Part shown: positions 11,801 to 22,135 of the stretch, piece after piece | Layout: the number at the start of each line of letters is the position of its first letter | How positions within the stretch are numbered: the stretch's first letter is position 1 | DNA from: JAXMAR01 sp046350295 | GTDB lineage: Bacteria; Planctomycetota; Planctomycetia; Gemmatales; Gemmataceae | Direction of reading: 5' to 3' | Length of the DNA stretch: 64,000 nt | NCBI GenBank assembly: GCA_046350295.1 | Contig: JAXMAR010000005.1 | Location: forward strand, 1-64,000 | Program-made: the position numbers and the translations under genes | Notes under the pieces: model-generated | The model's database searches: none | Told to the model about the DNA's origin: nothing | What the model saw: only the letters and a program-made list of their open reading frames with translations

Positions 11801-11925
11801 TGGCGCCGGGGAATTACGCCATTCGCGTCACCGCGCCCGCCTACTACCCGTTCGACGTCAACATCTACATCGGCGCCGATCTCGACCGCTCGGTGACGCT
11901 GCAGCCCTCGGTGGTCATCAAGTGA
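8848..11925 (+). CDS. Exported repeat protein of carboxypeptidase-regulatory / SpaA-like domains
   Basis: The start is the ATG at 8848, preceded by GAGAAGGAG and followed by a signal peptide (LGLGAAALLFLAGLPEPARS). An ATG at 8821 is in frame but overlaps the upstream stop and has no ribosome binding site. The 1025-residue protein is a chain of about nine CarboxypepD_reg-like beta-sandwiches, each with a pattern such as PGAKITFTGQ...DGYFKASGLRPGIYYYKVQAAG. Two modules of about 98 residues (10792-11085 and 11086-11385) are close repeats, both starting LALRV.VRDRET and ending in ILLVRR.G. No catalytic residues are visible. It is probably a stalk or adhesive surface protein co-expressed with its neighbours. 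Confidence 0.78.
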   Translation: MRRAHPLSLGLGAAALLFLAGLPEPARSQDKASNGPGVHGRVLALDEKGAWTGKVIPGAKITFTGQSGAATSVSAGADGYFKASGLRPGIYYYKVQAAGYKDEDMGRGVELKLTEGFAVYNFSLAKGENDPKRKPPDLPIAKLGLLKGRVVAETADGPGIPGATIQLQMVKTPDGKSPSAPPLRTVVTAQGGPDEGAKKPGAYEIDLEPGSYRAAVSAPGFLPLLVQGPKELILVKADETTTRDFILFRGKAKPPPSDQGIEGSVLVRKGGKALAPADVNIAIIPWGQATGAATLQPKAGEKGKWGYRQALPSGSYRVVAEAEGYRAFKSGRVEVYDGRFTKVDVFLRPLPTHEAPKIIVLIATVKKQPPKGEAELLPGAGVLVRQAGEPLASATKKVTDPGGVARFELKNAGEYDVMASLAGLRPNGKRVRFDKPGEYHVEIILRSSEEPPGPSLARIRLSVVERFPKAKETFTPVPIAGAAIEIRHAGKLVPPPAGKERKSDSLGVYSTEPLESGVTYDLSVSKPGFPSAALEIALGDKDAYRQVELTRGAEPLVHNTFAVRLWIQETATKKPISGALVRVTKGAEAHEAMSKEDGLARFDKLAAGKWSVQVEHRNYYPAADVSLAIDEDGDWNIYLRPRETPLPPPAKTLALRVSVRDRETGAPLAGVQVAIRSRAGEIASGMTRSDGRAIDRASGEEIFRLPAGAYIIEAQRGMEFQPAAKAVRLESTNVAEEILLVRRSGPPPARTLALRVNVRDRETSAPLAGVQVVVRSAGRVVASGTTRSDGRALDVATREDLFHLPMGVYTVEAQRGAEFQPASHTVRLESPETTENILLVRRAGPPPVAKEADLHIHTVALAQITIRHQGMIVAMPPVAQANRDGDFRITLKASPEPYAVHVAKAGFIPEDLSVMMGATDVNRTVMLQPEKKLIPIPTKKVSLTLRIQSREGRPILGATVTLSLGGKMVDSRVLKGVAVYQRADLAPGNYAIRVTAPAYYPFDVNIYIGADLDRSVTLQPSVVIK

Positions 11926-11950
11926 TCCTGACAGACCAAGGTGATACATC

Positions 11951-13327
11951 ATGACTTCTCTGATGCTGAACTGGTTGTTCCTTCCCTTGCTTGCTGCGGA
12001 CATACCGGACGCGCCGGGTCCCGCCGCAACGCCGATCGCCGTCAAGACCTTCTACGAAGGAGTGCTCGCCTACAAGCCGCATCCGACGGGCTGCTATGTC
12101 CGCGGCGGCCCGGCGGCCGAGAAGAAGGTGAAGGTCGCAAAGGCCATGAGCGACAGGGACGCCAGCTTCGCTCCCTTCAAGCGGACCCCGGCCGTGATCG
12201 CGCTGCACAAGACGATCGGCGTGAGCGTCACGCCCAAGGCGCCGCCCGAGCAGGTCTGGGAAGCGGCCCGCGACGTCCTCAAGTGGTTTCACGAGCACGC
12301 CCGGCACGACAACGACAAGTACAAGGATTTGACGCTCATGGGTCGCCCCGCCAAGTCCGAGGGCTGGCCGACCGTCGAGCAGATCGCGCGCTACCACGCG
12401 GCGCACGGCGAACTGGCCTATGCCGCGTGCTTCAGCGAGGCGCATCTGGTGTTTCAGCTCTTCCGCGTCTGCGGCTTGCCGACGGAGGACTTCGGCATCG
12501 CCAGCGCGCGGTACGTGATGAAGGACGACCCGAAGGCGAAGCCTGAGCACGTGTACCTCGGCCTGCGCGTCGGCGGCGACTGGTACTACATCGATCCGTC
12601 GGCGAAGCTGCCGCCGCCGTACCTCAAGCGGGCCAGCGTCGGCCGCTCGATCGGGGTTCCGCCCGGTTGTGATTACGCGCACCCGCACGAGTTCGTGGTT
12701 GTCCAAGGCGCCAGGTTCCAGGCGATCCCCTTGCTGGCGCCGGTCCCTGACGTTTTGCGAGGAGGACGAGACATGTTCCGCTCCAGATGGGCCGGCGCGA
12801 TGCCGCTGGCAGCGTTGCTTTTCCTGGCCGCGGGAAACGAGGCTCAGAGCATCGACCCGGCGCCGACCGAGAGCGGCGCGGCGGCCGACGTGGCCGTCGA
12901 CCCGGCGATCGTCAGCCTGAAAGTCAACGTGAAAAAGCTCTCCGCCACCAAGGCCGAGGTCGAATTCGTCGGCGTTCTCAGGAACAACGGCGTCAAGACG
13001 TTCAAGTCCGGCAAGGGTCAACAAGCGGTGCGTCTCTATGCGTACCCCGCGCTTTCCTTTGGCGGCTCGAAGGGCACGGTGCTCCTCGAACGGGAATTCA
13101 CCACGCTCAAGGCGGGCCGGCAGATCAGCTACCGGTACACGATGACCTGGGACGCCCGGCCCGGCGTCGGCCATATCGCCTACGACTACGTCTTCCAGAT
13201 CGACTACGACCCCGACATCCGCATGGACGGCAATGGCGCCAACGACGACGCCGACCTCACGAACAACAGAAAAACCGTGCGTTACAGCGAGATTGTCAAG
13301 AAGGTCAACGAAGCGCTTGGGAAATAG
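11951..13327 (+). CDS. Transglutaminase-like protein fused in frame to a CARDB-like secreted domain
   Basis: Residues 1-270 resemble a transglutaminase-like (papain-fold) enzyme: ACFSEAHLVFQLFRVCGLP gives Cys160, EHVYLGLRVGG gives His200 and DWYYIDP gives Asp215, in the Cys-His-Asp order of the family. Residues 275-458 form a second unit beginning MFRSRWAGAMPLAALLFLAAG, which looks like a complete signal peptide with its own GGAGGACGA ribosome binding site at 12759-12767 and ATG at 12773. This second half is a paralogue of the gene at 13362. The homologue at 14222 stops at the position equivalent to residue 265. The fusion may therefore be real, or a stop was lost through an indel near 12750, leaving two genes (about 11951-12750 and 12773-13327). 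Catalysis is inferred only from the triad. Confidence 0.65.
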   Translation: MTSLMLNWLFLPLLAADIPDAPGPAATPIAVKTFYEGVLAYKPHPTGCYVRGGPAAEKKVKVAKAMSDRDASFAPFKRTPAVIALHKTIGVSVTPKAPPEQVWEAARDVLKWFHEHARHDNDKYKDLTLMGRPAKSEGWPTVEQIARYHAAHGELAYAACFSEAHLVFQLFRVCGLPTEDFGIASARYVMKDDPKAKPEHVYLGLRVGGDWYYIDPSAKLPPPYLKRASVGRSIGVPPGCDYAHPHEFVVVQGARFQAIPLLAPVPDVLRGGRDMFRSRWAGAMPLAALLFLAAGNEAQSIDPAPTESGAAADVAVDPAIVSLKVNVKKLSATKAEVEFVGVLRNNGVKTFKSGKGQQAVRLYAYPALSFGGSKGTVLLEREFTTLKAGRQISYRYTMTWDARPGVGHIAYDYVFQIDYDPDIRMDGNGANDDADLTNNRKTVRYSEIVKKVNEALGK

Positions 13328-13361
13328 AGCGGCGTCGTGACCCCTACGAGGAGGACGAAAA

Positions 13362-13865
13362 ATGTTCCGTTCCAGATGGGCAAGCGCCATACCGGTCGCG
13401 ACGCTGCTGTTGCTGTTCACGAGCCACGGCAGGGCATGCGCTCAGGTCGATCCCGCGGTGACCGATCTCCATGTGATCGTGAAAGGGCCGGCGCCTCACG
13501 GCTTCATCAACATCGAGATCGTCGGTACCGTCAAGAATATCGGCAAGAAGGCCTTCGTATCGAGCAAGGGGCAGCAATCGATCCGGCTCTACGCGAGCCG
13601 ATCGGGACATCCACCCGTGCCTGTGCTCGAAAAGACCTTCACGACCCTGAAAGCGGGGGCCTCCATCACGATCAACTATCCGAGGACATGGGAGACGGAA
13701 GCGAAGCTCCTTCCGGACTTCATCCTGCAGATCGATCTGGACCCGGACATCTACGCGGACGGCAACCCGAGGAACGACGACGTGGACCAGTCGAATAACC
13801 GAAGAACCCTCACGGCCGGGGCGATCAATCGGGCCATTGCCGACGCGAGGAAAAAGACGAAGTAG
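13362..13865 (+). CDS. Small exported CARDB-like protein
   Basis: The gene encodes 167 residues with an N-terminal signal peptide (ATLLLLFTSHGRACAQ) and a GAGGAGGACGAAAA ribosome binding site. The body is one beta-sandwich with the pattern of CARDB or similar adhesion modules: VGTVKNIGKKAF in the first strands, TLKAGASITINY in the middle and DLDPDIYADGNPRNDDVDQSNN near the end. It is clearly paralogous to the second half of the preceding gene (shared MFRSRWA.A.P leader and GKGQQ.. core) and more distantly to the gene at 15057. It may be a partner or substrate of the transglutaminase-like proteins. That role is inference from position only. Confidence 0.7.
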   Translation: MFRSRWASAIPVATLLLLFTSHGRACAQVDPAVTDLHVIVKGPAPHGFINIEIVGTVKNIGKKAFVSSKGQQSIRLYASRSGHPPVPVLEKTFTTLKAGASITINYPRTWETEAKLLPDFILQIDLDPDIYADGNPRNDDVDQSNNRRTLTAGAINRAIADARKKTK

Positions 13866-13928
13866 GCGGCCGCGTTCCGGACCCGTTCACGAGGAGAAAG
13901 TGAGAGAGCACGAGCCCAGGGTGAAGCC

Positions 13929-14210
13929 ATGAAAAAGCGAATTCTGGTCGGAACACGCAACGGCAAGGCGGTCATCAACTGGCCGACCGTTCTTGTGATC
14001 GGGCTCCTCGTGGGTTTGGTGGTCGGCGCCGCCGGCACGGCGACCTGGTTCCTGTTGACCGGTGAATTCAGTCTGTCCGCGCTGCTTTTCCCGATCCCGC
14101 TAGGGCTGGGGTATTTCGTGGGCGAGGCGATCCGGACGCGACTTTCGACGCCGGCAAGTCGGCTAACGCCGCTGGACGGGCCAGAATCTCCTGTCCCGCG
14201 ACCGCACTGA
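13929..14210 (+). CDS. Small membrane protein, unknown function
   Basis: The gene encodes 93 residues with two likely transmembrane helices (WPTVLVIGLLVGLVVGAAG and FSLSALLFPIPLGLGYFVG) after a short basic N-terminus, and a polar proline-rich tail. An AGGGTGAAGCC sequence precedes the ATG. It sits between two members of the transglutaminase/CARDB cassette and only 11 bp before the next start, so it is probably co-transcribed. I do not recognise the family. Confidence 0.6.
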   Translation: MKKRILVGTRNGKAVINWPTVLVIGLLVGLVVGAAGTATWFLLTGEFSLSALLFPIPLGLGYFVGEAIRTRLSTPASRLTPLDGPESPVPRPH

Positions 14211-14221
14211 GAAACCAGGCC

Positions 14222-15024
14222 ATGAGCGTCTTTTTCATCCTGCTGACTTCTTGGCTCGAGATCGCTCAAAGAGCGCCGCCGGGAAGGATCCAGGTCGACA
14301 CCCTTTACGAGGGAAAGGTCGCCTATGAGCGCCATCCTTCCGGCTGCTACGTCCGCAGCGGCCCGGAGGCGGCCGAGCGCGTCAAGTACAACAAGGAATT
14401 CAGCGCGAACGACGCCAGCTTCGGGCCGTTCAAAAGAAGCCGCGAAGTGATCGCGCTGCACGCGGCCGTCGGCGTGCGCGTCAAGCGCGACGCAGCGCCC
14501 GAACAGATCTGGGAAAGCGCCCGCGCCATCCTCACCTGGTGGCACGAGCACGGCAAATACGATCCGGACAAGTACGAGGCTCTGATGCGCGCCGGCCGCC
14601 CGCCCACCAAGGGCGCCGTGCCCGGCGGCTGGCCCACCATCGCTCAGATCGCGGACTACTACGCGCGGCACGGGGAACTGCCCTACGCGGCGTGCTTCAG
14701 CGAAGCCCACATGGTCTTCCAGCTTTTCCGCATCTGCGGCATGCCGGCGGAGGACTTCGGCATCGCCTCCGCGCGCTACGCCAAGGATCGAGAAGGAGGC
14801 AGATGCGCGTGCACGTCTACCTCGGCTTGCGCGTCGGCGGCGACTGGTATTACATCGATCCGCCGGCGAAGCGGCCCCGCCGTATGCGAAGCGCGCCCAG
14901 CGTCGGCGGCAAGATCGGCGAGGGGCCCGGCTGCGACTACGCGCACCCGAATCTGTTCAAGGTTGTCGCCGGCGCGCGGTTCCAGGCCATTCCGCTGCTG
15001 GAGCCGCGCCGGCCGCCGGAGTGA
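14222..15024 (+). CDS. Transglutaminase-like protein, second copy (frameshifted)
   Basis: This is a paralogue of the enzyme half of the gene at 11951. It has the same GCYVRSGPEAAERVKYNK and NDASFGPFKRS segments and the cysteine segment AACFSEAHMVFQLFRICG. The frame breaks between 14788 and 14806, after ARYAKDREG. The histidine and aspartate segments (VHVYLGLRVGGDWYYIDP) continue in another frame to the TGA at 15024. A second, compensated pair of one-base C indels (near 14876 and 14897) garbles a short stretch that reads PPPYLKRASVG in the paralogue. Frame errors in C runs suggest sequencing errors, but decay of a duplicate is also possible. If the frame is restored, the full Cys-His-Asp triad is present. 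Confidence 0.65.
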
Positions 15025-15056
15025 GCGATTCCTCGTCGAAGGCTGGGAGGTGAATC

Positions 15057-15560
15057 ATGAAACGCATCATCGCATCCCTTACTCTGGTGGGCGTCCTGAT
15101 CGCTTGCGCCCCCACCACCGAGGCGCAACGACCGCTCAAGAAGAGATTCAAATCCAGGGCGGATCTGGCGGCCGTGAGCCTGACCCACGTCAGCCGCCTC
15201 ATCGGTTTCGGCGGGCCCGATAGGATCGTGCAACACGCGATCGCGGGCGAAGTGAAGAACGTCAGCAAGATCGACTACGCCGGCGACTGCCAGGTCCGGC
15301 TGCTCGAGGGCGCCTTGCGCGACGACGGCTCCATCGCGGACGATCCGCGCCTTCTCTTCACCAGGACGCTACGCCGCCTCGGCGCCGGCGAGCGCTACGT
15401 CTTCGCCGTCGATGTCAAGGTCAACTACTGGGATCCCAAGACGATTTACATCCTCGAAATCAGCCACCGCGACGCCAACCCGGACAACAACCGGCTCACG
15501 AAGCAGTTCGAGCGCCCGCCCGTGCCAGCGCCCCCGTCCAAACGCGGGCCAGGCGCCTGA
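15057..15560 (+). CDS. Small exported CARDB-like lipoprotein candidate
   Basis: The gene encodes 167 residues. GGGAGG lies seven bases before the ATG. The leader MKRIIASLTLVGVLIAC contains LIAC, which fits a lipobox, so the mature protein may be lipid-anchored at Cys17. The body shares the layout of the genes at 12773 and 13362: an early strand pair (IAGEVKNVSKIDYAG), RRLGAGERYVFAV in the middle, and a late DANPDNNRL motif. It follows the second transglutaminase-like gene, as 12773 follows the first, so the two gene pairs look like a duplicated cassette. The function is unknown. Confidence 0.65.
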   Translation: MKRIIASLTLVGVLIACAPTTEAQRPLKKRFKSRADLAAVSLTHVSRLIGFGGPDRIVQHAIAGEVKNVSKIDYAGDCQVRLLEGALRDDGSIADDPRLLFTRTLRRLGAGERYVFAVDVKVNYWDPKTIYILEISHRDANPDNNRLTKQFERPPVPAPPSKRGPGA

Positions 15561-15596
15561 ACCATTCCAGGATCTCCTCCAACCAGGATTCCCGCC

Positions 15597-16622
15597 ATGC
15601 GCGCGACTCTCGTATCCGGCCTGACGCTTCTCCTGGTAACCGCGCCCGCTTCCCTGCGGGCGGAGAAACCTCGCGATCCGCGGCCGTCCATCGACTTGCT
15701 CGATCTCCCCAAGCCGGGATCAGGCCGAACTTCCGAGTTCGTGCAGGGGGAGAACTTCCACATTCACGGGAAGAACTTCGGCAAGAACCAAGGGGGATGG
15801 GTCGTGGAGGTTTTCCGCGCCGCGGACGGTCGCGCGTTGCGGTATCACTTGCCGGTCCTGGAGTGGACGGCGACGCGCTTGAAGATAAGGATTCCCGAAG
15901 CGATCCCGGCGGGCCGCTACGCCTTGCATCTGGTGGTTCCTGGGAGGCTCCTGCAGTCGAACCAGGTCGCGTTAACGGTGAGGGCCGCGACCGCCGAGCG
16001 CCGCGGCGGCATCAGTCGCGTCTATCCCACCTTTGTGCATCCCGGCGATTCCATTCACCTTTACTTCACGGATCCGCCTCCGGAAAAAGCCGAGATCGAG
16101 CCCGCCTACGGCCGAACCTCCATGGAGATGAAGATCCTCGTCCGCCGCCAGCGCTATATCAAGGCCGAGGTTCCGCGCGACCTCAAGCCGGGCGTCTACA
16201 AGGTGTCGGGGTACGCGCCCGGGATCAGCTCCGGCGGCGAGCCAGGCGTGGGCGTGAGGTATCCCTCGCCGCAACTCGTCACCGTCGCCGACAAGGGCGC
16301 CGAAGCGCCCCGCGGCTTTCGCATCGATGTCATTGAAACGGCCACGACCAGGGACGTCACGAGCGGAGAGGTCGTACACCTCCTCGGCGTCGGTTTCGGC
16401 GCCCGGGCCGACGGCAAAAGCGTGCGCCTTGTCGAGATCGGCGGCGGCCACGCCGTCGAGCATCCGATGAACGTCACCGCCAAGAACTGGTCGGATACGC
16501 ACATCGCCTTCCGCCTCCCTCGTGATTTGAAGGCCGGCGACTATCTGGTCCGCATCTGGGACCAGGCGCATCGGCGGAGCAGCAACACGCTCAAGGTGCG
16601 CGTTGCCGCTGCGGGCGGCTAG
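15597..16622 (+). CDS. Exported IPT/TIG-domain protein
   Basis: The 341-residue protein has a signal peptide (LVSGLTLLLVTAPASLRA). Residues 40-125 match an IPT/TIG immunoglobulin-like fold (GENFHIHGKNFGKNQGGWV, then TATRLKIRIPEAIPAGRYAL). A second, more diverged module spans about 135-210. A third covers about 245-340 (GEVVHLLGVGFGARADGKSV, AFRLPRDLKAGDYLVRI). No enzyme motif is seen. TIG modules usually serve in binding or as spacers on surface proteins, which fits the neighbouring genes. Confidence 0.72.
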   Translation: MRATLVSGLTLLLVTAPASLRAEKPRDPRPSIDLLDLPKPGSGRTSEFVQGENFHIHGKNFGKNQGGWVVEVFRAADGRALRYHLPVLEWTATRLKIRIPEAIPAGRYALHLVVPGRLLQSNQVALTVRAATAERRGGISRVYPTFVHPGDSIHLYFTDPPPEKAEIEPAYGRTSMEMKILVRRQRYIKAEVPRDLKPGVYKVSGYAPGISSGGEPGVGVRYPSPQLVTVADKGAEAPRGFRIDVIETATTRDVTSGEVVHLLGVGFGARADGKSVRLVEIGGGHAVEHPMNVTAKNWSDTHIAFRLPRDLKAGDYLVRIWDQAHRRSSNTLKVRVAAAGG

Positions 16623-16675
16623 TGGCCATGAAGTTGTGGTCGTGATCAATAGCATCATCGCTTTGAGGAACTCCC

Positions 16676-17188
16676 GTGATACGTGCAAAGTTATCCACAA
16701 CCGTCGCCTTTGCCGTTGTCCTGGCGACCGCATTCGGCGCCGGGATGAGCGAGGAGAAGGGAAGTTCGGCCGCGGCCATACGCATTCAGGAAGCCCTCGC
16801 CAAGCTCGAAAAGGGGGACGGGGAGTGGAAACGCTTCTCCGTGACCTACGACGACCTTCATGCCTTTCATGGTGGCCTGACCTTGACAATCGATGGCAAG
16901 GGAAAGGTGACACAGAAGGCTGTCCGCCAGAAGGTCGGAGAGGCGCGAGACGTTTCGAAGGCCGATCTGAAGCTGCTGGTCGATCTTTTGCAGAAACACA
17001 AGGCCTGGGAGCAAAGAGAGCCGGAGCGCAAGCCGCGCCCGGACGAGAGCAAGGCCCGCCTGGTGATCCGCTACGGCGACGAGTCGGTCACGGTCTGGGA
17101 ATGGTATAACGATTTGCGCAAGAACAAACGGCTGCTGGAAATCCGTGAGGCCATGAAGAAAGCCGCCTGGAAATCGGCTGCCGAGTGA
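16676..17188 (+). CDS. Exported protein of unknown function
   Basis: The gene encodes 170 residues and starts at a GTG preceded by GAGGAA. The N-terminus looks like a short signal peptide (AFAVVLATAFGAG). The mature part begins with a helix, then a beta-rich unit (FSVTYDDLHAFHGGLTLTI, GKGKVTQKAVR), and ends in a charged helical region containing WEWYNDLRKNKRLLEI. I do not recognise the family. It lies 15 bp before the next gene and is probably part of the same transcript. Confidence 0.6.
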   Translation: MIRAKLSTTVAFAVVLATAFGAGMSEEKGSSAAAIRIQEALAKLEKGDGEWKRFSVTYDDLHAFHGGLTLTIDGKGKVTQKAVRQKVGEARDVSKADLKLLVDLLQKHKAWEQREPERKPRPDESKARLVIRYGDESVTVWEWYNDLRKNKRLLEIREAMKKAAWKSAAE

Positions 17189-17203
17189 GGAAGGAGAAAG
17201 CCC

Positions 17204-17971
17204 ATGAGACGCATTCTGTTCCTGGCCGCCCTCGGACTGGCGACGGTTCCCGGCGCCGCGTCGGCGCTCACGATCACCTATCCCAACGGTGGAGAAACCG
17301 TCAAGGCGGGGACCATCATCGAGGTTCGCTGGACAACATCGACGCCGACGACCACGATCAACCTGTCGGTCCTGCGCGATGGAAAAACGGTCGTCCCCGC
17401 GCAAAAGCTCTATGCCACCGGAACCAAGTCGGGCTGGCACGCCAGCTGGCGCGTTCCGGACACGCTCACTCACGGCGGCGGCTACAAGATCCGTCTCGAG
17501 GATCCCAGAACCGGCAAGTCCGATCAGAGCAACGCCGGCTTCACCATCGACGGCGAGACAAAGCTGCCCGACCTCTACGTCGCCGGCACGTCGGACCTGA
17601 CCGACAGCACCGACAGCCGGCCTCTCAAGGACCGCATGTGGGTCAAGGTCGGCAACCAGGGCAAGGCGGAAGCGAAGAACATCCGCGTCAACATCTACTT
17701 CTGGGGGTTGGAGACCACGGCGGGGAAGACCAGCGGCAAGATCTACTATGAGCGCGCCATGACCATCGCCGCGCTCAAGCCGGGCGCGGTTACCACGCTT
17801 CGTCCCTATGACCCGGGCCTCGCGCCCAAGGCGCCTACCTGCTGGGGCGTCAGGATCGACCCGCTCAAGAGGATCGCCGAAAGCAAGGAGGACAACAATA
17901 GCACCGGGCGCCTCTGGGCGGTATACCCGGACGCGTTCTTGCGGGCCTTCTCATTCGAGGCGATGCCGTAG
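17204..17971 (+). CDS. Exported KRE9-like plus CARDB domain protein
   Basis: The start is the ATG at 17204 behind AGGAAGGAG. The 255-residue protein has a signal peptide ending at ASA. Residues 20-115 match the Ser/Thr-rich membrane-anchored (KRE9/KNH-like) fold seen in many bacterial surface proteins (ITYPNGGETVKAGTIIEVRW, HASWRVPDTL). Residues 120-240 match a CARDB domain (LPDLYVAGTSDLTDS, RMWVKVGNQGKAEAKNIRV, RIAESKEDNNS). It is the last gene of the left-hand secreted-protein run and converges on a minus-strand gene 52 bp away. Confidence 0.75.
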   Translation: MRRILFLAALGLATVPGAASALTITYPNGGETVKAGTIIEVRWTTSTPTTTINLSVLRDGKTVVPAQKLYATGTKSGWHASWRVPDTLTHGGGYKIRLEDPRTGKSDQSNAGFTIDGETKLPDLYVAGTSDLTDSTDSRPLKDRMWVKVGNQGKAEAKNIRVNIYFWGLETTAGKTSGKIYYERAMTIAALKPGAVTTLRPYDPGLAPKAPTCWGVRIDPLKRIAESKEDNNSTGRLWAVYPDAFLRAFSFEAMP

Positions 17972-18023
17972 ACGCTTGGACGGTCATCGGCCGGGCACAC
18001 TCGGCGCGGCGGCGAGCCGCCGT

Positions 18024-19433
<1,410 letters not shown>

Positions 19434-19437
19434 GTCA

Positions 19438-21853
19438 TCACTCCAGATAGACGAACTCATTCGCGGAGACGACGGTCTGGCACAGACAGGCCCAGGCCAT
19501 GTTGCGGCGGCGCTCCGCGCTCAGAGCCCGGTCCAGCGCGGTCTCCACGCCGCGCACGAGGTCGAGCGCGCGCGCCACTTCCTTCTCGTTCGGGGCCCGC
19601 CCATACGCCCGCAGGTAGAGCGCCCGCACCCGGCCGGCATCGTCGCCATCCGTCTTGAGCAAGTCGGCGGCGAGATGATCGCAGAGCTGTCCCACCCAGT
19701 CGCTGTTCATGAGGAAGAGGGCCTGCGGCGCGACCGTCGTGGTGGCGCGGTCGCCGGTGGAGACGGCCGGGTCGGGGAAGTCGAAGAGCTGAAACACGTC
19801 GTAGACGTTGTTGCGGATCACCGGCAGGTAAAGAGAGCGGCGCAGGCTGTCGTACTTCGTGCCGTCGCGCGACGTGTGGTCGAACAGGAACTCGCGGTTC
19901 TTCACGTGCAGCATCGAGCCGCCCATCGTCTTGTCGAGCCAGCCGGTCACGGCGAGGAGATTGTCGCGGATGGCCTCCGCCTCCAGGCGCTTGATAGGCG
20001 CCCGGCCAAGCAGCCGGTTCTCGGGATCGGCCGCCGCGGTCTTAGCCTCCGGGGTGGAACTCTGCTGATATGTGCTCGACAGCACGATCATCCGGTGCAG
20101 CCTTGATCGACCACTTGCTCTCCACGAAACGCTGCGCGAGCCAGTCCAGAAGCTCGGGATGAGACGGCGCCGCGGCAAGCAAGCCGAAGTTGTCCGGCGT
20201 CGCCACGATGCCCGCGCCGAAATGCCAGCGCCAGACGCGATTGACCATGACACGGGCCGTCAGGGGGTGGTTCGGACGAACAAGCCAGCGTGCGAGTTCC
20301 AGCCGACCACTATGCGTGGAATCGAATTTCGGTTTATGCAAAGCGGTCAGCGCCAGGGGCGCCTGCCGCGGCACGATCGCGCCGGGCTTGAGGTGATTGC
20401 CGCGGACATAGAGCGGCGTTTCCATCACCTTGGCCTCGGTCACGCCCATGGCGCTGCTCATTTCCGGGCCGGCCTTGGTCAGCTTGGCCAGATCGTCGCG
20501 CAGCCGCTTCAGCTCCGTTTTCGTCTCGGCCGGATAGTGCGGTTCCAGGTTCTTCGCGGCGGCGACACCCTTGGCTTTCACGGCGTCATCGGCCTTGCGC
20601 GTGAACTGCGTGATGGCTTCCTTGGCTTCAGCGAGCCTCCGATCGTGAGCCGCCTTGCGCTCGGCGTAACCGGGATCGGCGATCGGGTTCTCGTGCCAGC
20701 GGGCGATCTTGCGGAAATGCTCCATCGTCTTCGTGCTCTGGAAGATCCCCGCCAAGCCGTAGTAGTCTTTCGCCGTGATCGGGTCGAACTTGTGGTCGTG
20801 GCAGCGGGCACAGCCGAACGTCATGCCCAGGATCGCCCGGCCAAACGTGTCGATCTGCTCGTCGACGATGTCGAGCTCCATCTTCTTCTCGTCGACCTCG
20901 GCGAGGACCTTGGGACCCAGGGCCAGAAAGCCGGTGGCGATGAGCTGGCGGGAACGCGCCTCGGGGTCCGTGGCCGACAGCAAATCGCCGGCGAGCTGTT
21001 CGAGGAGGAACTGGTCGTACGGCTTGTCCTGGTTGAAGGCGGCGACGACATAGTCGCGATAGCGCCAGGCGTTGCCGTAGGCGATGTTCTCATCGAGGCC
21101 GTTGGAGTCGGAGTAGCGGGCGACGTCGAGCCAGTGCCGGCCCCAGCGTTCGCCGTAATGGGGGCTGGCGAGGAGGCGGTCGACGACCTTGGCGAAAGCG
21201 TCGGGGGCGGCGTCCTTCAGAAACGCGTCGACCTCTTCCGGAGTGGGCGGCAGGCCGGTCAGATCGAAGGTCACGCGGCGAATCAGCGTACGGCGCTCGG
21301 CGGGCGGGGCGGGTCTGAGCCCCTTTTCCTCGAGCCGGGCCAGGATGAAGTTGTCCAGCGGCGAGCGCGGCCAGGTGGCGTCCTTGACGGCGGGCACTTT
21401 AGGATCGACCGGAGGCTGGAACGCCCAGTGTGTCTTGTCCTTGCCGTCCTTCGAACCGACGACACGTTCCAGTGGGTAGGGCAAGCCCAGGTCGACCCAG
21501 CGGGTAAGATCCGCGATCTGCCGGTCCGAAAGCTTCTTCTCCGGCGGCATCTTCAATTCGGGATCCTCATGCCGGATGGCTTTGAGCAATAGACTTTTTT
21601 CCGGACGAGATTGGTCGACAACGGCGCCCCCCGAACTGCCCTTGAGGATCGCCGCGCGGCTATCGAGACGCAGACCGGCCCGCTGTTTGCTCGGCCCGTG
21701 ACAGCGATAGCAATGTTCCGCGAGTACGGGCCGGATGCTGGTCTCGAAGAAGCGGATGTGCTCCGGCGTCGCCGCCTTTTCGCCGCCAAAGCCGACCGGG
21801 GCGGTCAGAAAGAGGATGCCCAAGGAAGCGAAGGCCGTGGTGGCTTGCAGCAT
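19438..21853 (-). CDS. PSCyt1-DUF1549-DUF1553 protein (one frameshift)
   Basis: The N-terminus has a signal peptide (MLQATTAFASLGILFLTAPVG) and a planctomycete cytochrome c domain with the haem motif CYRCH near residue 50. DUF1549 follows (SPLDNFILARLEEKGLRPAP, RRVTFDLTGLPPTPEEVDAF, HYGERWGRHWLDVARYSD), with a second CARCH motif further on. DUF1553 makes up the C-terminal third (LARWLVRPNHPLTARVMVNR, APQALFLMNSDW). The frame breaks near 20101: SKWSIK continues as LHRMIVLSSTYQQSS in another frame, as if two bases were lost. The ATG at 21853 follows GAAGGG; one 39 bp upstream (21892) is also possible. The protein is probably exported and redox-related, acting with its DUF1501 partner. Confidence 0.85.
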
Positions 21854-22054
21854 GCGACGCCCTTCAAACAAGGCAGGAAGAAGCGGATCCATCGAGGCAA
21901 GGCGGCGGGATGGCGCAACCGGACGGAGATCCGGCGCGCCATGACAACGATCTTACCACAAGACCGGGCGTCACGCACAGGGGGCAGCCGCGGCTTTGCC
22001 TCGGCAAAAGACTAGAGACATGACTCGCACGCGTCTTTGACCCGCGAAACCGCG

Positions 22055-22082
22055 TTGCCAGTAGTCGGCGGTCTGGTATGAT
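22055..22082 (+). promoter_or_regulatory. Candidate sigma-70 promoter for the DUF1501 gene at 22136
   Basis: TTGCCA (22055-22060) and TATGAT (22077-22082) are separated by 16 bp, and a TG sits two bases before the -10 box. It lies in the divergent gap between 21853 and 22136 and points at the + strand gene. Confidence 0.5.
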
Positions 22083-22135
22083 CGAAGCCACCGTCCGATC
22101 GAGGAGCTGCCACGGACTCAGCGCGGAGAAAAGAC

